Positions 53,997 to 64,000 of a stretch of DNA of 64,000 bases are shown here, piece after piece; the stretch's first letter is position 1; each line of letters starts with the position of its first letter. The notes under the pieces are model-generated. The model saw nothing but the letters and a program-made list of their open reading frames with translations, made no database searches and was not told the DNA's origin. The stretch covers positions 3,426,534 to 3,490,533 of the forward strand of contig RPFO01000104.1 in the NCBI GenBank assembly GCA_009746045.1, in the 5' to 3' direction. The position numbers and the translations under genes are program-made. Source of the DNA: Mesostigma viride. Lineage: Eukaryota; Streptophyta; Mesostigmatophyceae; Mesostigmatales; Mesostigmataceae.

Positions 53997-55175
53997 ATGG
54001 GTGCATCCCAGTCAATTGATGCCAAAAAGCATGTTGTAGTTGTCGGAGCCGGTTTCGGTGGAAAGGCGATGGCAAGTCTGCTTGATCCTTACTGCCGCGT
54101 GACGCTCGTGGAGCAGCGGGGGGGGTTTCTCTTTAAGGTTGGAGGCCCAAGGGCCGTGCTTAACGATTCTTATGCGAAGGACTGTATCGTTCCACTTGAT
54201 CGCGTTTTAAAGCGCGGCAAGGTCAGAACCGGCGTTGTCACTAAGATCTCGCCAACCACCGTGACGTTCGCGGACCAGAAAGATCCGCTTGACTATGATT
54301 ACCTCGTGCTCGCGGTGGGCGCACGCTCCGACAGCGCGTGCGAACCGCCTGCAGGTTGTGATACGATCCCAGATATGGTAGAGCATTACAGAAAGGTCGC
54401 TGCCGCCATTGGCGCTGCCAAGGAAATAGTTCTCGTCGGCGGCGGTCCCGTCGGAGTGGAGCTTGCGGGGGAGATCCGCGACAAGTACCCGGACAAGAGC
54501 GTGGTCATCGTGTGTAGCGGGCCAGGGCTGTGCCACAGCCAGCAGGGCATCCCCGCGCCCAAGCCTTTTCAGGATGAGCTGGGCAAGATCTGCGCGAGCA
54601 AGAAGATTGAGGTCAAGTACAACGTGAAGGCGAACCTGTCGGCGTTCAAGCCGCAGCTCGAGCAGAACCATTTCTTCGCGTCCTCGGCGCCCGTCAAGGT
54701 GCCCCTATCGGACGGGACGGATCTCCCCGCTGACCTCATCATTGGGTGCGTGGGCGCCACCCCCGGGGGCAAGCAACTTGAGGGGATCCCTGTCGACGAC
54801 CATGGCCTGATCAAGGTGAACAAGTTCCTCCAAGTCGAGGGCTTCGACAAGGGCAACGTGTTTGCGATCGGCGACTGCAACAACAGCGGCGACATCAAAA
54901 TGAGTGGAACGGCCGGGTCCAAGAAAGGGATGCCAATGGGGTCCCCGCCGGGACAGGCAGACACGACATTCAAGAACATCCTGGCCATGGACACCAAGGG
55001 GAAGCCGGTCAAGGCACCGGTCCCTATCAAGAAGGCGACGATGATCGTCCCGGTGGGCACCAATGGCAAGGTGGGCGCGTGCGCTGGCATCCCGAGCCTG
55101 TTTTCGAGTATGGTCTTGGGGCTCAAGGCCAAGGACTACTTCGTTGGCATCCACCGGAAGACGCTCGGCTACTGA
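53997..55175 (+). CDS. AIFM2: FSP1/AIFM2-like FAD-dependent NAD(P)H oxidoreductase, intronless
   Basis: 392 codons in one exon, starting AAAATGGGTGC. The N terminus MGASQS fits an N-myristoylation signal, as in animal FSP1 (MGSQVS). Order of motifs: FAD dinucleotide fold VVVVGAGFGGKAMASLLDPY (about residues 13-32); Y-D-Y-L-V-L-A-V-G-A region (about 100-109); NAD(P)H fold IVLVGGGPVGVELAGEIRDK (about 143-162); LIIGCVGATP; and the second FAD signature GNVFAIGDCNN (about 285-295). Animal FSP1 (373 residues) reduces coenzyme Q or vitamin K at membranes with NAD(P)H and so suppresses lipid peroxidation; AIF-like proteins of plants and algae share the fold. Whether the substrate is a quinone here is inferred. 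The N terminus has no targeting peptide. It is divergent from the NLR-like gene, 2.2 kb away. Confidence 0.9.
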   Translation: MGASQSIDAKKHVVVVGAGFGGKAMASLLDPYCRVTLVEQRGGFLFKVGGPRAVLNDSYAKDCIVPLDRVLKRGKVRTGVVTKISPTTVTFADQKDPLDYDYLVLAVGARSDSACEPPAGCDTIPDMVEHYRKVAAAIGAAKEIVLVGGGPVGVELAGEIRDKYPDKSVVIVCSGPGLCHSQQGIPAPKPFQDELGKICASKKIEVKYNVKANLSAFKPQLEQNHFFASSAPVKVPLSDGTDLPADLIIGCVGATPGGKQLEGIPVDDHGLIKVNKFLQVEGFDKGNVFAIGDCNNSGDIKMSGTAGSKKGMPMGSPPGQADTTFKNILAMDTKGKPVKAPVPIKKATMIVPVGTNGKVGACAGIPSLFSSMVLGLKAKDYFVGIHRKTLGY

Positions 55176-55890
55176 GCCCTGGTGCCCGCCACATGGGCGA
55201 GATCTCGACGTGTGGTTGGTTTTGCGGGGGAGATCATGCGGTGGGGTGCTCTTAATGCTGGCGAAACCAGGCTACATGGTTTCTGTATGTTTATGTTCGA
55301 TACAGCCGGCCATTTCTGGTCCCCTGTCGTACCATGGATGCAGCTTCGGTATTTATTGATGAGACAAGACCACGTTTTGCGTCGATGCACGGTGCTGCTG
55401 CCACCAAATGCCAGGCTTTGTGGCTAGCAGCCGGCCGAGTTTCCTCTCTGCTGGCAAGCAGCATACTGATGCAGTGGCCAAGCTCATGAAGTCGACAAAG
55501 TAAAAGGCTGCAAGGCGTGGCGCCACAGCAGTGACACATGTTGTACTGTTACAAAGGCAGCATATGTGTGTTATGTGAGCCCCGTTCCCATGTTATGATG
55601 TGAGTGTGGTGGCACGTTAGCAAATAATCCAACCCTGGACCACTGTCTACCTGGTACATATTTATAGTGAAATGGCATCGCAGAGGAGTTTCACAGACTT
55701 TTTAAAAAGCCATTTTGCGGCATTTCAAGCTTAAAGTTGTATTTCAATAATTGGATGCCTTCCTTAAGTTTAAGTTTGCGATGCCACAGAGCATCTATGG
55801 ATGTCCTGCATGTGCATGTTTCATCTTCACCCTACATGGCCGCAATTATGCAAAACGGGGCCCTGCCAGCCTAGACTACACTATCAAAGA
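55176..55890 (+). other. FSP1-like gene 3' flank; nothing else recognised
   Basis: Presumed 3' UTR and spacer. No repeat longer than about 20 bases and no further gene seen. Confidence 0.45.
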
Positions 55891-55892
55891 GA

Positions 55893-56060
55893 CAACCAGA
55901 GCAAGCCAGAAATCTGGAAGACTCAGTACCATGGCAGCTCGAGCCTGCTGTAATACACTATCAAGGAGACAACCAGCGCAGGCCAGAAGTCTGTTGAATC
56001 CGGACCATGGTAGCTCGAGCCTGCCGTTATCTTGTCCGCGTGTTCGAGTCTACATTATCG
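55893..56060 (+). repeat. Dispersed SINE-like repeat, copies 3 and 4 in tandem
   Basis: Two head-to-tail copies, each starting CTATCAA(A/G)GAGACAACCAG and running through CCATGG(C/T)AGCTCGAGCCTGC. The first is shorter; the second continues to GTTCGAGTC. Confidence 0.8.
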
Positions 56061-56137
56061 TGTACGAGACTAAATTTAGACAATAAGTCAAGCAAGCTGT
56101 TTCCGGCCCCACCGTCTAGGTCATCTAGTCGCTCTAC

Positions 56138-57265
56138 ACGTAATTAATTAATTAATTAATTAGGAACATAACTCCGTTGGGAGTATATGTAGCACATAGC
56201 CCAGAGAAGGGGCATTAAATTAATTAATTAATTAATAGACACGTGACTGCGTCACGTGAGCATAAGTCCTCAGTGGGAGGGGAACATGGGATGGTATAAG
56301 CTATCTAGGTCCTAGTTACAGGGGTGTGGGCACCGCGGCCCGAATCGCTATGAATGCCATACTTGGTCACACGCGGAGCCCCCACAGGCTTGGGGGTGGT
56401 CTCCTTCATCACTACTTGCCATCTATCCTAAGCAGAGAAGGGGCATATGGCCTATCATACATTCTAAGCTACTTCCTGCAAGGGTTGGAATGTAAAGGAC
56501 CCTTGCTCTAGGAGCACCAGGGCACTTGCATCCCCATGATCTTCAAGCTATGCCCAGCGAAGGGGGAGCCTGTCATTGGGGGGAAGACCAGCATAGCTAT
56601 ACAAAAAAGCTAGGGCATGGCGTCTCAGCAGAGAGTTACTCCCTGCATGGGCACAACACAACTAAATAAAGCTAGGCATCATCTGGAGGGTGGCTCAGCA
56701 TAGGCACACATGTACATGATTAAATAAAGCGCGTGGCTTAGCCGGGATAGCTACACGTAAGCCAGCCATAATTTCAATGCACAAGGTTACACATTTCCAT
56801 TAATTAATTAATTAATTAATTAATTAATTAATTAATTAATTAATTAATTAATTAATTAATTAATTAATTAATTAATTAATTAATTAATTAATTAATTAAT
56901 TAGGAACATAACTCCGTCTGGTTGTCTCTTTGATAACTCCGTTGGGAGTATATGTACCACATAGCCCAGAGAAGGGGCATATGGCCCATCATACATTCTA
57001 AGCTACTTCCTGCAAGGGTGGGAATGTAAAGGACGTACCCTTGCTCTAGGTGCACCAGGGCACTTGCATCCCCATGATCTTCAAGCTATGCCCAGCGAAG
57101 GGGGAGCCTGTCATGGGGGGGAAGATCAGCATAGCTATACCAAAAAAGCTACTAGGGCATGGCGTCTCAGCAGAGAGTTACTCCCTGCATGGGCACAACA
57201 TAACTAAATAAAGCTAGGCATCATCTGGGGGGTGGCTCATCATAGGCACACATGTACATGATTAA
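56138..57265 (-). mobile_element. Cluster of LINE 3' ends with (AATT)n tails
   Basis: Several truncated copies in the same orientation: one near 56140-56225, one 56430-56760, and one 56900-57265 preceded by a perfect (TTAA)n run of about 95 bp (56802-56901). Read on the minus strand they run from the ACATGTACATGTGTGCCTAT region through the shared 3' UTR to the tail, matching 29840-30184. Noncoding. Confidence 0.8.
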
Positions 57266-57267
57266 AT

Positions 57268-57402
57268 GCACATTTCCATCTCCATCCATATTCATCATCC
57301 TGAACGACTCAAAAACGCGGACAAGATAACGGCAGGCTCGAGCTACCATGCATGGTCCGGATTCTCCCGATTTCTGGCCTGCGCCAGCTGGTTGTCTCTT
57401 TG
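57268..57402 (-). repeat. Dispersed SINE-like repeat, copy 5, inverted
   Basis: On the minus strand: ATCAAAGAGACAACCAGCTG, GCGCAGGCCAGAAATCGGG, ATGCATGGTAGCTCGAGCCT, GTTTTTGAGTCGTTCAGGAT. Confidence 0.8.
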
Positions 57403-57779
57403 ATATTTAGACAGTAAGTAGACTCGAATGATTTATCTAGCACCAAATTCGAAAGGCTTGCATCACTCCCCGGAAAGGAGAACTTTTGCGGATGACTGTA
57501 GGTGTAAGTTGGCGATGCCCTAGGATCCGGAGACGTCCGTCCCTATAGTCAGCGAAACTGAAGTTGGTGCGAGAGGTCCCCAGTTCGATTCCGGTCGGAT
57601 TCATTTGTAGATCGCGTTTTCCGCGTTTTCCGCGGCCCGGCACTGAACGCAAATGGTTTTCACCTTTGCGGCGTGCCAAATCAGAATAAGTAGACTCGGT
57701 TAGACTACTGTAGATTTCTTTCCACATGCAATGCTCGGCGGCGCCGACGGGGCCGTGTGTTAATGTTTGCGCCTATATA
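57403..57779. other. Spacer with a tRNA-like B-box remnant
   Basis: CAGTTCGATTCCGGTCGGAT at 57572-57591 resembles a pol III B box, but no matching T-stem or cloverleaf can be drawn. Otherwise nothing recognised. Confidence 0.35.
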
Positions 57780-60700
57780 TACTTCATGCGTCGACTTCCC
57801 CCTGACAGTTTGCCGCTGGTCTTCATTTTTGTTGACTATATCAAGGCCTTTGACACGGTTCTCTGGGAGGCTCTTTGGGCCATCCTAGCTCTGGATCGGG
57901 TACCACCTGCGTTTATTGCTGCCATTCGCCGACTGTATGAGGGCTCACAGGCAGTAGTGCGGACTGCGGAGGGCACCACTCCACCATTCCCCCTTCACCA
58001 CGGGGTGTGGCAAGGTTGTGTCCTGTCCCCATGCATACCTGTTTATTATTGTCGTGGATCACGTCATGCGCCGGGCACGTGCGCGCTTTACTGCTCTTAA
58101 GGGGACGGGACATGCCCGAATTTTTTGGCGCCAAAAAATTCGCGCCGGTACCGAAGGTCATAAATTTCACGTGCACGGTGCGCGCACCCCTTGCAGAAGT
58201 GGCCATGGCGACTGCGTTCAGGCGAAACTACCACACTAGGGCAGGCGAAATGCAAAAATTTTACTCGAATCTAAAAGACGATGAGTTTATGATGTTAGTT
58301 TGTGGCGGAAATCAGCTGGTTTACAATATCGCTGTTGTTTTTTAATGCCATCGGCATGGGGGGTAATCTGAATTTTTTGGTCGCGCGGAATAAAATAGAA
58401 TTCATGATAGCGGCAGTAAAATCGCGGTTTTTAGGGTTGTTTTGACCGTGAAGCAGGCGTTAATACCCTTTGCATCGAATTCTAAACCGAGCTGGTGCTT
58501 TTTGCCAGATTTTCGGCCATAATGATTCGGTAAGTAATTGTTCAGACCTGCGCAGTGCGTGTCTGACCTGTCCATGGAAGAACGGCGGTTGTTGCGCGCC
58601 TGGGCGAGGGATTTACGAGAGCGAGGTACAGGTTTGTCGCGAATGTTATCTGCTATCAGTGCTTTCTTCTATGAGCTCATCGTTCGAGGTTTTTTGCGTT
58701 CTTTTTGGGCCGTTTCCGCCAGCTATCTCGCCGTCGCTTGCCGTTGTGTTGTCGAATACCTGGCAGCTTTAGATTGTTTTCGTTGATGTCGTGATCAGGG
58801 CCGCTTCAGTCGCAGCCTATAGCTCTTCGGGAAGGTATAAGGCATTTCATAAAACGTGTTCCGGCAAGGATGTTGTGCGTATGGACGCTTCTTGTTGTGT
58901 GAGAGTGACGCACCCTCTCTTCGCAGCGGCATCACAGCGCTCATGCGCTGAAGGGCCGCCAATAGTTTCTTTGAATTTTATCGTGCAGGGATGGAAGTGT
59001 TTTAGTGATGATGATGTTGGAGATATTGCATTTGTGTGACTGCATGTAGATAGCTGTCACCAATGGTTGTTTGAGCTTTCCTTTGTTATGATGATGTGAC
59101 AAGACTACAATGTGCTGAGCCAACCATGGTTGACATGCATGACTGCATGCAAGCTATATATACCATGTTCCTACTTGGTTCCTTGCCCTCCATAGTCCCA
59201 GTTTGTCATTCATGCCGGGGAGGACAGTTTAGGAGGTGTTGTTGAGTTGATTAGCTTGGTTGTCATCAACCTTACACTCTAACCTAGGAGAAACATAGGA
59301 AATGCTGCTTAGGCATATTAGGGCTACCATCGTCAAGGCTATGAACATATTTACAAGGCTGGCCATGCTGGAGGGATGATGAAGACATATGAGGTGCGTG
59401 GCCACCCCTTCGTACATTGTAAACATACTCAGCATGGTTTTGGTGCATGTTGGATGGCATACGAAGTGGCACTGTGGGGTTACTAACTTACTGAGTGGTC
59501 CTTAGCGCCTTGTCAGGTGGTCATATAGGAAACCCATCAACTTGAGTAGTTCTTGTCACAATGACCCCCCACGTTGAGCATGCGTTGCCGTCAGCGTGCA
59601 AGAGTTAATTATGTGTGCTTTGGTCAGTTTGCAGATGTCCTTGATGAAGAAGGAGGTGCTAGTGTGGCTGAATGGTTACTCTAATTTCCTTGTAGAGTCT
59701 ACATGGGTGGCCGTCTTGGAATGGTTGTAACTTGGGCAGTTCTTGTCAGAATGGCGTCAAACCTTGAACATAGTCCTGAGGTACCGTATGTGCAGAGGTT
59801 GGCAGCATGTGGTTTGGCCAGTTTTTGCATGGTTTGGATGGATAAAGGGGTGTTTATGGTGTAAGATACACTAAGAAACCTCCCTTAGCTTCGTCACAGG
59901 TGGCTACCTAGGAAATCCATCAACTAGAGCTGCGCTCGTCAGAATGACCTGAAAATTTGGGGCTGCATGTCCCCCCACCTGTAATATTTGGGAATATATG
60001 GTGGAGCATGATATGATGTGTTTATGATTTGATTTTTTTTTTTTGGATTAAAAAAGTACCTGTTTTGCGGGAAATCCATCAACGTGAGTAAACATTCTTA
60101 TTTCTTGGTCCCAATTAGGTAGAATTTCTCAAAAGTGGGGGAACTATGCGGGAATATATGATTTGGTCCCAATATGTTTGCCCATTGTCCTAGGGAAAAT
60201 GTGACTAAAATAGCGTCTTTTTCTATTTTTAGCGCGTTACCGGTGTATGGTGGGGGCTAGTACCCCCCCCAAGTGGCTGGAAAATTTTTTTTTTATCATA
60301 TTTATGGTCCCCAATCATCATTGGATTTTTTGCACATGCATAGGTATGGTTTCCAGAAAAGTGCCCTTTAGGCATGTCCCCTCCCCTTAAGGGGTTCGAG
60401 CCAGGCTTGGACATCCTTAACGTGAAAGAGCACGGCGGGGTTAAACCTGGTTACCGCCTTGCCGACCTGATTTATGCGGATGATACCACCCTCATCGAGA
60501 GCCCCGAGCACATTCAGACCTGGCTGGACTGCCTGGGCCTGGAGGCGCGGGCGGTGGGGTTGGAGATTAGTGTCAAAACCGAGGCGATGGTGATTGGGGC
60601 CTCCAGTAAACCACCGCTGCCGCGCCTGCTCGACGGGACGGAGGTCCCGTTCCGCGACCGCTTCAAGCTGTTGGGGAGCTGGCTTCCTGACACCGCCGAC

Positions 60701-61190
60701 GATGTGGACACCCGCATCGGCCTTGCCTGGGCCAAGCTCCGTTCGCTCACACCCTACTGGCGCTCGAAGGGCCTGAGCGGGCACCGCAAGCGCATGCTCT
60801 TCAAGGTCCTCGTCCTCACGGTGCTCACGTATGGCGCCGAGGCGTGGACCCTCCCACCCAAACTGGCAGCTAGGCTAGACGGCACGGTTTACACTTTACA
60901 GGATGCTCCGACAGGTCCTTAACGTAGGTTTTTCCGAGCGTCCGTCATCAGAGTCTTTGTATCATGGCATGCCTCGTGTTTCGGATGAGATTAGGCAGCG
61001 TAGGATAGCATTTGTAGGACACCTTGCTCGCACCAGCCAGGTCGACACCGCCCTTGGCCTGGCCGGCCCCCAGCTAGCGGCTTGGCCAGCCAGGGCGGCA
61101 CATTCTGACCTGGCCTGGCCCCGAGGACATTCCCAAAAGGGTAGGGAAACCTGTCACGAACTAGTAACGTTCAGATGTTGCTGGACGACC
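57780..61190 (+). pseudogene. LINE reverse transcriptase (ORF2) split by a TTAA transposon
   Basis: 5' part 57780-58100: FVDYIKAFDTVLWEALW (motif A), RRLYEGSQAVVRTAEG, WQGCVLSP (motif B), then a +1 frameshift into YLFIIVVDHVMRRARARFTA. 3' part from 60391: GFEPGLDILNVKEHGGVKPG, RLADLIYADDTTLIESPEHI (catalytic YADD), GLEISVKTEAMVIGA, RFKLLGSWLPD, LKVLVLTVLTYGAEAWTLP, another frameshift, then IRQRRIAFVGHLAR. The two parts are contiguous across one TTAA if the insertion is removed. No endonuclease domain is present on the 5' side, and frameshifts make it inactive. Confidence 0.85.
58097..60390. mobile_element. TTAA-flanked DNA transposon, copy 1 (2.29 kb), inserted in LINE ORF2
   Basis: TTAA lies at 58097-58100 and 60387-60390; the element is 58101-60386. 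The left terminus is GGGGACGGGACATGCC; the right terminus read inward is GGGGAGGGGACATGCC. That is a 16-base inverted repeat with one mismatch. Next to the left end lies a palindrome TTTTTTGGCGCCAAAAAA. Internal landmarks shared with copies 2 and 3: GGTGCGCGCACCCCTTG, CAATATCGCTGTTGTTTTT, AATAGCGTCTTTTTCTATTT. No transposase is recognisable, so it is presumably non-autonomous. TTAA duplication suggests a piggyBac-like mechanism. Confidence 0.88.
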
Positions 61191-61317
61191 TAGTGGTCCC
61201 ACCCTAGCCTAATATGGATTTGTACTAGAGCACGCCATTTGTACTTCATTTTTCAAAGTTGCATTTCTATGCATCTAACATCTCAACTAAAGTCTTTGAG
61301 GAAGGGGAAGTTCATAG

Positions 61318-62100
61318 GACCTGTGACACCGTGACACCGTGACACCACCATGGCGCCTCATATTGCATGTAAACACACATCTTTGCACATTTAGTGATTA
61401 AGTAATGGGGATTATATGTCTATTTGATGATGACAAGGTTGCCCTAGATGACCTGGACAACGTGACACCGTGACACCGTGACACCGTGACACCGTGACAC
61501 CGTGACACCACCATGGCGCCTCATATTGCATGTAAACACACATCTTTGCACATTTAGTGATTAAGTAATGGGGATTATATGTCTATTTGATAATGACAAG
61601 GTTGCCCTAGATGACCTGGACACCGTGACTCCGTGACACCGTGACACCGTGACACCGTGACACCGTGACACCGTGACACCGTGACACCACCATGGCGCCT
61701 CATATTGCATGTAAACACACATCTTTGCACATTTAGTGATTAAGTAATGGGGATTATATGTCTATTTGATGATGACAAGGTTGCCCTAGATGACCTGGAC
61801 AACGTGACACCGTGACACCGTGACACCGTGACACCGTGACACCGTGACACCGTGACACCGTGACACCGTGACACCGTGACACCGTGACACCGTGACACCG
61901 TGACACCACCATGGCGCCTCATATTGCATGTAAACACACATCTTTGCACATTTAGTGATTAAGTAATGGGGATTATATGTCTATTTGATAATGACAAGGT
62001 TGCCCTAGATGACCTGGACACCGTGACTCCGTGACACGGTGACACCGTGACACCGTGACACCGTGACACCGTGACACCACCATGGCGCCTCATATTGCAT
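61318..62100. repeat. Higher-order repeat: GTGACACC octamer runs inside a unit with a 140-bp constant block
   Basis: Four complete constant blocks and the start of a fifth (each from CACCATGGCGCCTCATATTG through GTAATGGGGATTATATGTCT to TTGCCCTAGATGACCTGGAC) alternate with runs of the octamer GTGACACC. The runs contain about 2, 6, 7, 13 and 6 units. Blocks alternate between TTGATGATG and TTGATAATG variants, and between AACGTGACACC and ACCGTGACTCC after GACCTGGAC, so the true unit is a dimer. Confidence 0.9.
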
Positions 62101-62402
62101 GTAAAGACACATCTTTGCAGAATTGTATTGACATTGTAGTTGTCTAACTATACACATGTAAGCATTCACAAATTGCAGCTAAGCGTTTATTAATTGCTGC
62201 TTGCCTTGACAATATTTAAGCATGCACATAATTTATTTCAGCATGGTACGTGGGAACACATCATGTGACTGTATAAAAGAGACAACTAAGTATATTCATG
62301 GGTGCCTCATTGACATCATACATGTCTAACTTAAAATGAAAAATTATAACACATTCTCATTGAGTCGTTATAGTGAGGGACATTTATGACATAGAGTCAT
62401 CA

Positions 62403-63529
62403 TTAGAGGGACCATGCCAGGCAAAACATGACCTCGCGATAACCAGCCATGCACTGATTGTTATGCACCCTTGCACACTGCTGTGCAAAGGCACGCTTCA
62501 GCCCCTGCAGCACGTCTTGAAACGTCAGCATCAGCACCGGTGGAAGATCTGACACACGGTTCTTGATGCCGTTGTACCACCGGATGAACCAACCAAACCT
62601 TTGGTCAGCATCATTGTGTGTGTGTCCCGGTGGAAGCCGGCACACCCTGATGCGAGCAAAGAGGCGGCGGACAATGAGAACAGCTAGGAACCCCAACAAC
62701 TCGTTGTTCATGTTGTCCCCACCCCCATCCACTTGAAGGACGAGGTTAGGGGCAAGGCCAAACTCACGAATCTCAGGATCAGTGGACTTCTCCATGGACG
62801 CTCAACAACCACTTCCAACAACTGATGCGTGAGCACTGTTGCCGTGACGCGCCCTGAATTACCAGAAACCTCAGAATTAGCTACCCATGGCATGATGACC
62901 CAAAAATACGTCCTCACCCCGTGCAAAATAGAGCAGACTAACTGGTACGGTATATGAAGCTGGCGGCTGCTAAGCCACTCTTTCGAGGCGCTCCCCCTCG
63001 TTGGAACCGCTGTCTTCATCTTTGCCAAACCATCCATGACTATGGAAACAAAAAAATGCTTGGCGCCTTCGAACCTTCGCTGCAGATAAGCCATCCGCTC
63101 CCCATTAAAGAAATCAGTGTGATCAGCTAACTTCTCCTTACTGGCCTCCCACCTGGCCCGGTCAGTGGTCCGGTAAAACAAAATGGCATCCTTCAGCTTT
63201 CGACAGCGGGAACATTCACCCATAACCTTTGTGCGAAAACGCTCAACATGGACTTCCATGATTGTCGCCACTGCTTTGAAGATTGTCCTGAAAAGCGAAA
63301 TACTAACCACAGGTGCATTGTAATCTTGTCTCTCCCTAACATACTCCGAGTACAAAGTCTTCTTGCAGGGTTGCTCAAGAATGCTGCGGCCATCTCGAGG
63401 ATCTTTCTCAACTGCTGGGCGTAACCAACGCCGAATCCATAGCTCACAAAGCGCTTTGGCCTCCCCAATCCTGGCAGATATTGAACGGGATCCTCGAACA
63501 CGCCGTCCAGCAGTGCTACCCAAGCCCAC
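62403..63529 (-). pseudogene. DUF7869-like (transposon-associated) protein with one frameshift
   Basis: Two overlapping frames. The first (63529 to about 62800) has a zinc-binding-looking CSRCRKLKD, KHFFVSIVMDGLAKMKTAVP and QLHIPYQLVCSILHG. The second (about 62800-62403) has NLVLQVDGGGDNMNNELLGF and CRLPPGHTHNDADQRFGWFI. The pair D-G-x-x-N and GHTHxDxDQxF is characteristic of DUF7869-type proteins, which are repeated in many genomes and have an RNase-H/integrase-like look. A one-base shift near 62800 or an unrecognised small intron separates the halves. The start at 63529 is only the first ATG; the true start may lie upstream. Function unknown. Confidence 0.6.
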
Positions 63530-64000
63530 AACGGTATGAAAGTGCCAAAAAATGCCCTTATAAGCCCTACAAGGAGCAAATTGAGTCCAAACATGCTAGA
63601 TATTGGTAGGCAGCATGTCCATGACACCAGTAAAAGGAATTTGACTTTCCAGAATTTTTCGACATCGGTTGGTCTATTTTTGGCATGTCTATTTTTAGCA
63701 ACTTTCCAGATTTTAATACAAACAAATACCATTTGATATGCAAATAAAGAGCTCCTGACCTGGCTGTTTGCATGTAGGCTTATGCTCATGTCTACCATCT
63801 GTGCACCATGTCCCATGGTCATCTGACCTCATTTGGTGACAAACTGCCACCAAATGCTAGCAAAAACGCACCGTTTCACCACATCTCATAGCAGTTTCCA
63901 TGGAAGATGTGTTCAGTCGAGGCTGGAAATTTGCAATCACGTTACACATCATAAATGTAGACATGGCACAAAAAATCAGGTCCATCGTACTGTATTTGGT
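63530..64000. other. Window end; possible 5' part of the DUF7869-like gene
   Basis: Minus-strand frames here are short and A/T-rich. No domain, RNA gene or repeat recognised. Confidence 0.35.

Noticed and set aside
57560-57600. tRNA gene suggested by CAGTTCGATTCC
   Set aside because: No T-stem pairing, no acceptor stem and no A box at the right distance; at most a SINE remnant. The similar sites near 20209 and 26226 fail in the same way.
57437-57727. 96-codon minus-strand frame
   Set aside because: No family resemblance, and it overlaps the tRNA-like remnant in a transposon-rich stretch.
63193-63822. 209-codon minus-strand frame overlapping the DUF7869-like gene
   Set aside because: It is the shadow of the 63529 frame; the domain signatures are in the other frame.

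Overview
This is a stretch of nuclear DNA from a eukaryote that carries a plastid, most probably a repeat-rich green alga. The evidence is GT-AG introns with matching phases, GC-rich exons, a chloroplast inner-envelope gene (TIC21 type), a cytosolic ribosomal protein gene (eL29), and abundant non-LTR retrotransposon, hAT and TTAA-target transposon debris. The species cannot be named from the sequence.

Layout. (1) 1-13.6 kb, plus strand: thirteen exons encoding the C-terminal 967 residues of a membrane-bound site-1 protease (S1P/SKI-1, MBTPS1). The catalytic subtilase domain lies upstream of the window. (2) 13.7-17.1 kb: transposon debris, including a complete 1.9-kb element bounded by TTAA. 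(3) 17.6-19.3 kb, minus strand: a two-exon eL29 gene. (4) 19.6-21.0 kb: a divergent intergenic region full of (GTT)n-associated dispersed repeats. (5) 21.0-23.9 kb, plus strand: a three-exon TIC21 gene. (6) 24.2-31.3 kb: a transposon graveyard with L1-type ORF1 copies, LINE 3' ends with (AATT)n tails, a broken hAT transposase and an antisense LINE reverse transcriptase. (7) 32.0-51.8 kb, minus strand: one large gene of nine firm exons plus a probable first exon, about 1,864 residues. Its introns are mostly minisatellite and microsatellite. The product reads as a putative N-myristoylated protein with an MLKL-like four-helix bundle, a STAND/NB-ARC-like NTPase and C-terminal TPRs, so it looks like an NLR-type receptor. 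(8) 54.0-55.2 kb, plus strand: an intronless FSP1/AIFM2-like oxidoreductase, head to head with the NLR-like gene. (9) 55.9-62.1 kb: LINE 3' ends, a LINE reverse transcriptase split by a 2.3-kb TTAA element, and a higher-order tandem repeat. (10) 62.4-63.5 kb, minus strand: a broken DUF7869-like, transposon-type gene.

Two results stand out. First, in both long intron-containing genes, on opposite strands, many exon-intron junctions are copied one to four times into the neighbouring intron. Each copy carries tens of bases of exon together with the GT or AG splice site. I call these splice-junction echoes. Second, the 32-52 kb gene joins a necroptosis-type helical bundle to an NLR-like NTPase and TPRs. 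Its nearest neighbour on the upstream side is a homologue of the membrane-anchored ferroptosis suppressor. Very long open frames in the tandem repeats are artefacts of repeat units whose length is a multiple of three, or of tetranucleotide runs without stops, and are not annotated as genes.
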